Below the pieces are notes generated by a model. The model did no database searches and was not told the DNA's origin. It saw nothing but the letters and a program-made list of their open reading frames with translations. A program made the position numbers and the translations under genes. Shown piece after piece: positions 59,116 through 64,000 of a stretch of 64,000 nucleotides of DNA. Numbering within the stretch: the first letter of the stretch is position 1; each line of letters opens with the position of its first letter. The stretch comes from Neurospora tetraspora (Eukaryota; Ascomycota; Sordariomycetes; Sordariales; Sordariaceae): positions 2,170,001 to 2,234,000 of the forward strand of contig NW_026944390.1 of the NCBI RefSeq assembly GCF_033439725.1, written 5' to 3'.

Positions 59116-59120
59116 AAGAC

Positions 59121-60000
59121 TTTAAGAATACTAAAGTTTTTACCGTTAATAACAAATATAATATTATTTACCGGCAACCTTCCTCCTCTGAGTTTACATA
59201 TATTACTAGTTTATCCTTTAAAAGCGGTGGCTATTATTTTAGTTAAGTTCGAAAATAGTAAAGGAATATCATTAAAAAGTATATTTTGAATAAGAATTAT
59301 TTAATTAAATATTTTATAAAATCGAAAGGGAGGCGATAACGAAAAAACAATATATAGGGTATTAAGAGAGAGTAGTAAGAAGGTAAAGTATTTATATAGG
59401 TAAAAGAGTATATTGTTATTAAAAATAAAAACGAAGATTAATACTAGTAATAATACTAGTCTAATAAAATCAGTACTGTTAAGCTTCCTTCCTCCTCTTT
59501 AATATCTAATATTATATTGTCTAAACTGTTAGATAGTTCGATAATAGTATGATAATTAGCCTATCGAAATATAAAAACGAATTCAAGCTTCTTAAATTTA
59601 TTAAAGCCAAAAATCCGCTATTATCTATAGAGGGACCGCAGCTAATTAATAGTATAATCCAAATAATTCATTTATAATTCGTTAAGGGTAGCCTCTTTAT
59701 TAAGTTCCAAATATTAGGTATTATTAATAATAATAGTATTATTAGCTTCCTTGAATCTAATAAAGTCGATATTCTCCTAATTAATACCTTTAATTTTAAT
59801 TTTATAGTCTTCCTTCCCATTAAGCTATATAGAAAAATTATAATTAATAAAGGACTTAGCTACTAAATTAAGGTTCTTTTAATTAATAAATTAAAGAGCT
59901 CATATAATAATATTGGTAAATATAATCCTTTTTTTCAATAGGGTCTATTTATTGAATTCACCATCCTGGGCTTCTTTTTCTTCAATATATTTATTATTGT
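59121..60000. repeat. AT-rich RIP-mutated DNA, origin unrecognised
   Basis: Extremely AT-rich with stops in all frames. Some + strand stretches look like eroded coding sequence, but I could not assign a domain. Confidence 0.6.
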
Positions 60001-60119
60001 CATAGGGCTAAGGCCCGGGCTGTAGCGCTCTGGTCATCAACCAGAGCTGTTATAAGGCGCCGTGGCTGTGCCTATGCAGCCCCCATCAAAACCTCGTATA
60101 TCCAGTGGAGCCGCCTCTT
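60001..60119. other. GC-normal island with three perfect hairpins
   Basis: Inside AT-rich DNA, this ~115-bp stretch is GC-rich. Hairpins are 60005-60016 (GGGC/GCCC), 60027-60047 (GCTCTGGT/ACCAGAGC, 5-nt loop) and 60064-60081 (GGCTG/CAGCC). The order vaguely resembles a tRNA cloverleaf, but no TTCRA T-loop is present. No inverted ends or target duplication were found. Confidence 0.6.
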
Positions 60120-60199
60120 AAATAGAACTTTCCTTCTTTATAGAACCTCAATTAAACTATACGACTAGTACTTATATTAACTATACTATCCCCGTTATA

Positions 60200-63100
60200 T
60201 TAGGTTCTATTATAATGAACCTAATAGAATAGGATGAGTAGCCGCTATAATAGTAGGAGTAAAGTTTACTTACTTAAATAACCGTAGTTAGAATTCCTAT
60301 AGAATTTTCCGCCGCTATAGCCGCCGTAGCCGTAAAATAAGAAGAAGTTGTAAAGAGAGAAGCCGTACGCTTCGTACGAGAGAAGGAAGATTTCACTAGG
60401 ACGCTATTTATTAGCAACGCATTCGCCCAAATAATAAGAATAGCGCTTAATATATAGCCTACTACTTAAAATTAATAGAACCCCCTTAATATTAATATAA
60501 GTACTGCAATAATTATTATTACTTTAAATACTACAATCGGTATTATATAAAAAGTTACTCCCTACTATAATTCTAAGCGTAAGAATATTCGTTAGCCGAA
60601 GTAGGACGGAACCCCCTCTACATTTAATTTTTATATTACCTAACTACACTTTATATACGAAGAAAAAAGGTCAGCGGGAATTATTATTAGCGATAAATCG
60701 GGCTGGTTAATACTATTGAACGCTTTCCTAGCCGGTAAAATAATTAAGGTAGAAGCCTTTTAGCGCTATAGTAATATTAACGGTACCTATAGACCTAAGG
60801 ATTTCTTCAACTACTTCGAATTAATTTTTAATAATAAGAACAAAAAGAAATTAACTTTAACCTACTTACGTACTATACAATAGAGAAAAAATTAATCCCT
60901 ATTAAATTAGTTCCTTACGTTTGAAAAGAGTTTTACGAAAATTAAAAATTCTATTTAAGAAAATAATTCTAAATTAACTTAGTTAGAAACTTCTATATTC
61001 AACGTTCTCTATGACTAATTAATTTTAATCCGTATACCCGAAACTTATAACCTCTATATTAAATAATTAAAGGATATTGCATAGAAATTTAACATTAATA
61101 AAACTTTCTATAATATTAGGGGTAATAATAAAAAATATAGTAATCGTTATTAAAATTCCTTTTCCTAGCACAACCCTACCCCTATTTTTAAATACTTTAA
61201 GGATATAGACGGTAATATTACAATAGGTTATATTAAAATAAAGGGCAACCCTAATAATAAGGATATTAAGCGTACTAAATAAGTCTCCTAGGACGAAAGA
61301 GACAAGCGCTATACTTCAAATCTCTATTTCCATTATAGAATTAGCGGGTATATAATTAGCAACTATATATATTACCCGGTATAACGTCCCCCTATTAGTA
61401 TTAGATTTATTAAAATTAAATTTAAAGTAGAACTTATATTAAAAAATAGTAATAAATATTTTTCCTTTAAAAAATTAGAAAAAGAATAATTCTTTTATAA
61501 ACTCAAATAAAAGAGTATTCTAAAGTATTAAGTAAGGAAACGGGAATCAAGAGTTTCTTAGGACCTATAAAAATAAATATTATTAAAATACTTATTATTA
61601 TTAATGATAAAGATTATTTCTATACTTTTATTAATAAAATTTATTAATACTATATTATAATTAGTAAAAGTATTATTAAAAGGCTAAAAATTCCCGTTAT
61701 ACTTATATTTAAAAAATAAATATAAGGAACTTTAATAAAAATAGAAGGGGTGGAAATTAAAAGGATTATTTATTTTAAAGTAGATATTTATAGGTATAAA
61801 TCTATTATTTGTATTTACGTAGTCCCTAAATTAGAATTCCCTATTATTCTAAAGAAATTATAATTAATTGCAATAAAAGCTTACTCTATTCTTTATAAAT
61901 ATAGATTTTAGTACGGAGTAACCGGTTACTAAATCTTATATTTAGGATATTCCCTAAAGAGTTTCTCCTTAAAGACTAAGGAATTTAGGAAAATAGTATA
62001 CGATTTAATAACTACGATTATAATTATAATAAATAGGATTAGGAAAGAAAATAGCGTAATAAACCTACAAAATATTAAAAAGGCCCTCCAACTTAAAATT
62101 GGTATAATAAATAAAGAATTACGAAAAATAATCCCTATAAAAATATACGATTACTTATTCGTTTAAAAATAAGAGGAGGCTGATAAAGTTAATCCTAACC
62201 TTTTAAACGTCGACTATAAAATTAAGTTTAAAAGAGGCGAAAATAGTAAAGAATTATTTCTTTCTTATAATTACCTTTATAGTATATTACGAAAAAAGCT
62301 TTTAATACTAAAGAAAACCCTTAAAAATCTTTTTAATAAAAGTTTCATCTATACTAATAATTCAATACCAAATATTTATTAAAAACTTCTCTTTGGTTAT
62401 AAAATTATTAATAGCCCTTATAAGTAAGGGGGTCTCCTTTAAATAGACTGAATAATATAATATAACTTTTAAGAAATCAAAAGAATTATTTATTAAAACC
62501 CTAATTCTTACCTAGTAGGATCCCGATCTACTTACTTTTTTAAAAGTAAATTATAGCGGGTATATTTTCAATAATATCCTTACCTAAGAGAAAGATAGGT
62601 AAAAGATGGCGATTGCTTATTCTAAAAATATTAAAAGGAAAATTCTCTATGCCCGTATTATTTAAAAAGTATACGATTCGAAAACTCTTAGGTACCCCGG
62701 AAAAGAAAATATTATTTATATTGTAAATAGAAATTTTTATTAGCCGTTAATAGGTATTTATATCCGTCGACTTTTAGCTAATAACAATATTTGTAATAAG
62801 CTAAAACATTAGAAAATTTAGAAAAGAAAATTATTAAAACTTCTTCCTATCCTAAATTAATTCTTTAGAAATATTTAAATAGATTTTATTATTAATTTCC
62901 CCCCTTATAAGGGGCTATATTAACCTCCTTATTATTAAAAATAAATTTAATAAATTAGTAATTTTAGAATTAGTATTAACTATAGATATAGAAATAATAG
63001 CGGAAATCTTCCTTAAGTATTTTATATAATATTATAAATAATTATAATTTATTATTAGCAATAGGGGTATTAATTAGATTAACCGATTTTAAAAATATTT

Positions 63101-64000
63101 CTACAATTTATTCAATATCAATTAATTTTTAAATACCGCTTTTTACCTCTAAATTAATAGTAGCTTCAAGAGAATAAATTAGGAGGTATAGGCCTTTTTA
63201 AAAGTTTTCATCAATTATACCTAAAACGATTAGGATTATTAGTACTTAATAATATAATTAGCAACTAATAGCCGAATTAATACCTCTATTAATATATTTC
63301 TATTCTTTACTACCTACGGTTATTATTTACAATCCTCAATCACCCTAATAATTCTTCTAATAGAAGTAGATTTTAAAAACCTGTAAGTAAGAGCTAAGGA
63401 TTTTATTATAATATTATAATAAATTACGGATTTATATTAAATAATCATAGTAATTTCTATATGAAACTAGGAGCATTTTACTAATTATAAAAAGTAATTA
63501 ATTAAAATCTTTAAAGTAGGGGATAAAGTTTAGTTAAACTTTAAAATTTTTATTATAGCACGATTTAAGAAGAAGTTTAATTAGGTTTACGCAAAATATA
63601 TAGTATTTAAATTTTTTAGCCCTTTCGTAGTAGAGTTTTCCAACTTCTTATTAAAAGTTTTTAATAAATTCTATATAAACCCATTTAAGAAGGTTCGTAA
63701 AGACCCTTTACTAAATTAAATTACTACCGATTCTTAACTACTAATTATTATAATAGATAAAGAGAAGGAATATTACATAAATAAAATCTTTTATTATATA
63801 ATTAAAAGAAATTGTAGAATAATTTTAATTAATTAGATTAATTAAATACAATAATTTTAAGATTTATTAAGAAAATTTATTAATATAGCGGCTTTAAATT
63901 ATTTCGAAGCGAAATATAGTTTAACCGATATTAATAATAAATTAATCGAATATTATAATACAGAATATACAAAATAATAGAAATAGTAATAAAGAAAAAA
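60200..64000 (+). mobile_element. RIP-destroyed, deleted Ty3/gypsy chromovirus relic (partial)
   Basis: The + strand retains eroded gag-pol signals in canonical order. A capsid-like region lies at ~60800-61200 and a zinc-knuckle at 61325-61366. A protease-like stretch is at ~61590-61890 and the N-terminal RT region at ~62130-62390. An RNase H fragment is near 62556-62630. The integrase zinc-binding region is at ~62730-62810 and its catalytic region at ~62870-63130, with an ISNRG remnant at 63054-63065. A chromodomain-like stretch is at ~63744-63920. Every frame is full of stops, mostly TAG/TAA at former Trp/Gln positions. The RT catalytic centre is missing. The element runs off the window end, and its 5' boundary is not defined. 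It is non-functional. Confidence 0.82.
61322..61378 (+). pseudogene. Gag zinc-knuckle fossil with all ligands changed to Tyr
   Basis: Tyr codons at 61325, 61334, 61349 and 61364 have exactly the C-x2-C-x4-H-x4-C spacing of a retroelement zinc knuckle. TGT/TGC-to-TAT/TAC and CAC/CAT-to-TAC/TAT are C:G-to-T:A transitions, the RIP signature. Confidence 0.75.

Noticed and set aside
60001-60081. tRNA gene in the GC-normal island
   Set aside because: Three stems are present, but there is no TTCRA loop, no 7-bp acceptor pairing and the third loop has 8 nt; kept only as an unexplained hairpin island.
1-64000. Secondary-metabolite or other functional gene cluster
   Set aside because: Apart from two Zn2Cys6 regulators, the genes are unrelated conserved housekeeping functions with their own promoters; no PKS, NRPS, P450 or transporter is present.

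Overview
The window comes from a filamentous ascomycete and almost certainly from Neurospora or a very close relative. The gene-rich part has short GT-AG introns (about 50-160 nt) with CTAAC/CTGAC-like branch points and wide intergenic spaces. Its gene set includes nitrate reductase (nit-3), the 29.9 kDa complex I subunit and EED side by side; I recall these as consecutive loci in N. crassa (NCU05298-NCU05300). A 5S rRNA gene stands alone, as is typical of Neurospora, and the last 6 kb is AT-rich DNA of the kind produced by repeat-induced point mutation (RIP). I worked by eye only; no searches were run.

Layout. 0.5-2.0 kb: DDI1-type ubiquitin-shuttle protease (+). 2.4-4.0 kb: RRP8 rRNA methyltransferase (-). 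6.8-10.2 kb: a Zn2Cys6 regulator (+). 10.9-11.9 kb: proteasome alpha-5 (-). 12.7-15.4 kb: gamma-tubulin complex GCP2 (+). 16.7-19.7 kb: nitrate reductase nit-3 (+), with NIT4- and NIT2-type sites upstream. 20.2-21.2 kb: complex I 29.9 kDa subunit (+). 21.9-23.6 kb: RRN11-like Pol I factor (+). 23.8-26.2 kb: PRC2 subunit EED (-). 26.9-29.7 kb: tRNA m5C methyltransferase NCL1/TRM4 (-). 30.2-32.0 kb: mitochondrial Obg GTPase MTG2 (-). 34.3-35.1 kb: an unrecognised conserved-looking Cys-motif protein (+). 38.5-40.2 kb: BFR1 (-). 41.2-42.1 kb: RPB5 (+). 44.0-45.0 kb: PNPOx-like flavoprotein (+). 49.8-51.6 kb: fungal rhodopsin-like 7-TM protein (+). 52.5-53.2 kb: a 5S rRNA gene (-), a diverged 5S copy (+) and a flanking direct repeat. 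53.5-56.3 kb: a second Zn2Cys6 regulator (-).

The right end is mobile-element territory. A 340-bp MITE-like element (37-bp inverted repeats, TA duplication) carries degenerate TTAGGG repeats. A 541-bp solo LTR (TGTT...AACA, 5-bp duplication AAGAC) lies inside AT-rich DNA but is itself little mutated. From about 60.2 kb to the end of the window lies a RIP-destroyed, internally deleted Ty3/gypsy chromovirus on the + strand. It shows gag zinc knuckle, protease, partial RT, partial RNase H, integrase and chromodomain remnants. A 115-bp GC-normal island with three perfect hairpins sits in the same AT-rich tract.

Most genes are unrelated housekeeping functions: ribosome biogenesis and translation (RRP8, RRN11, NCL1, MTG2, BFR1, RPB5), protein turnover (DDI1, PUP2), respiration and nitrogen assimilation. 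They do not form an obvious cluster or pathway. I found no convincing new multi-gene system; the novel material is in the repeats and the 5S locus.
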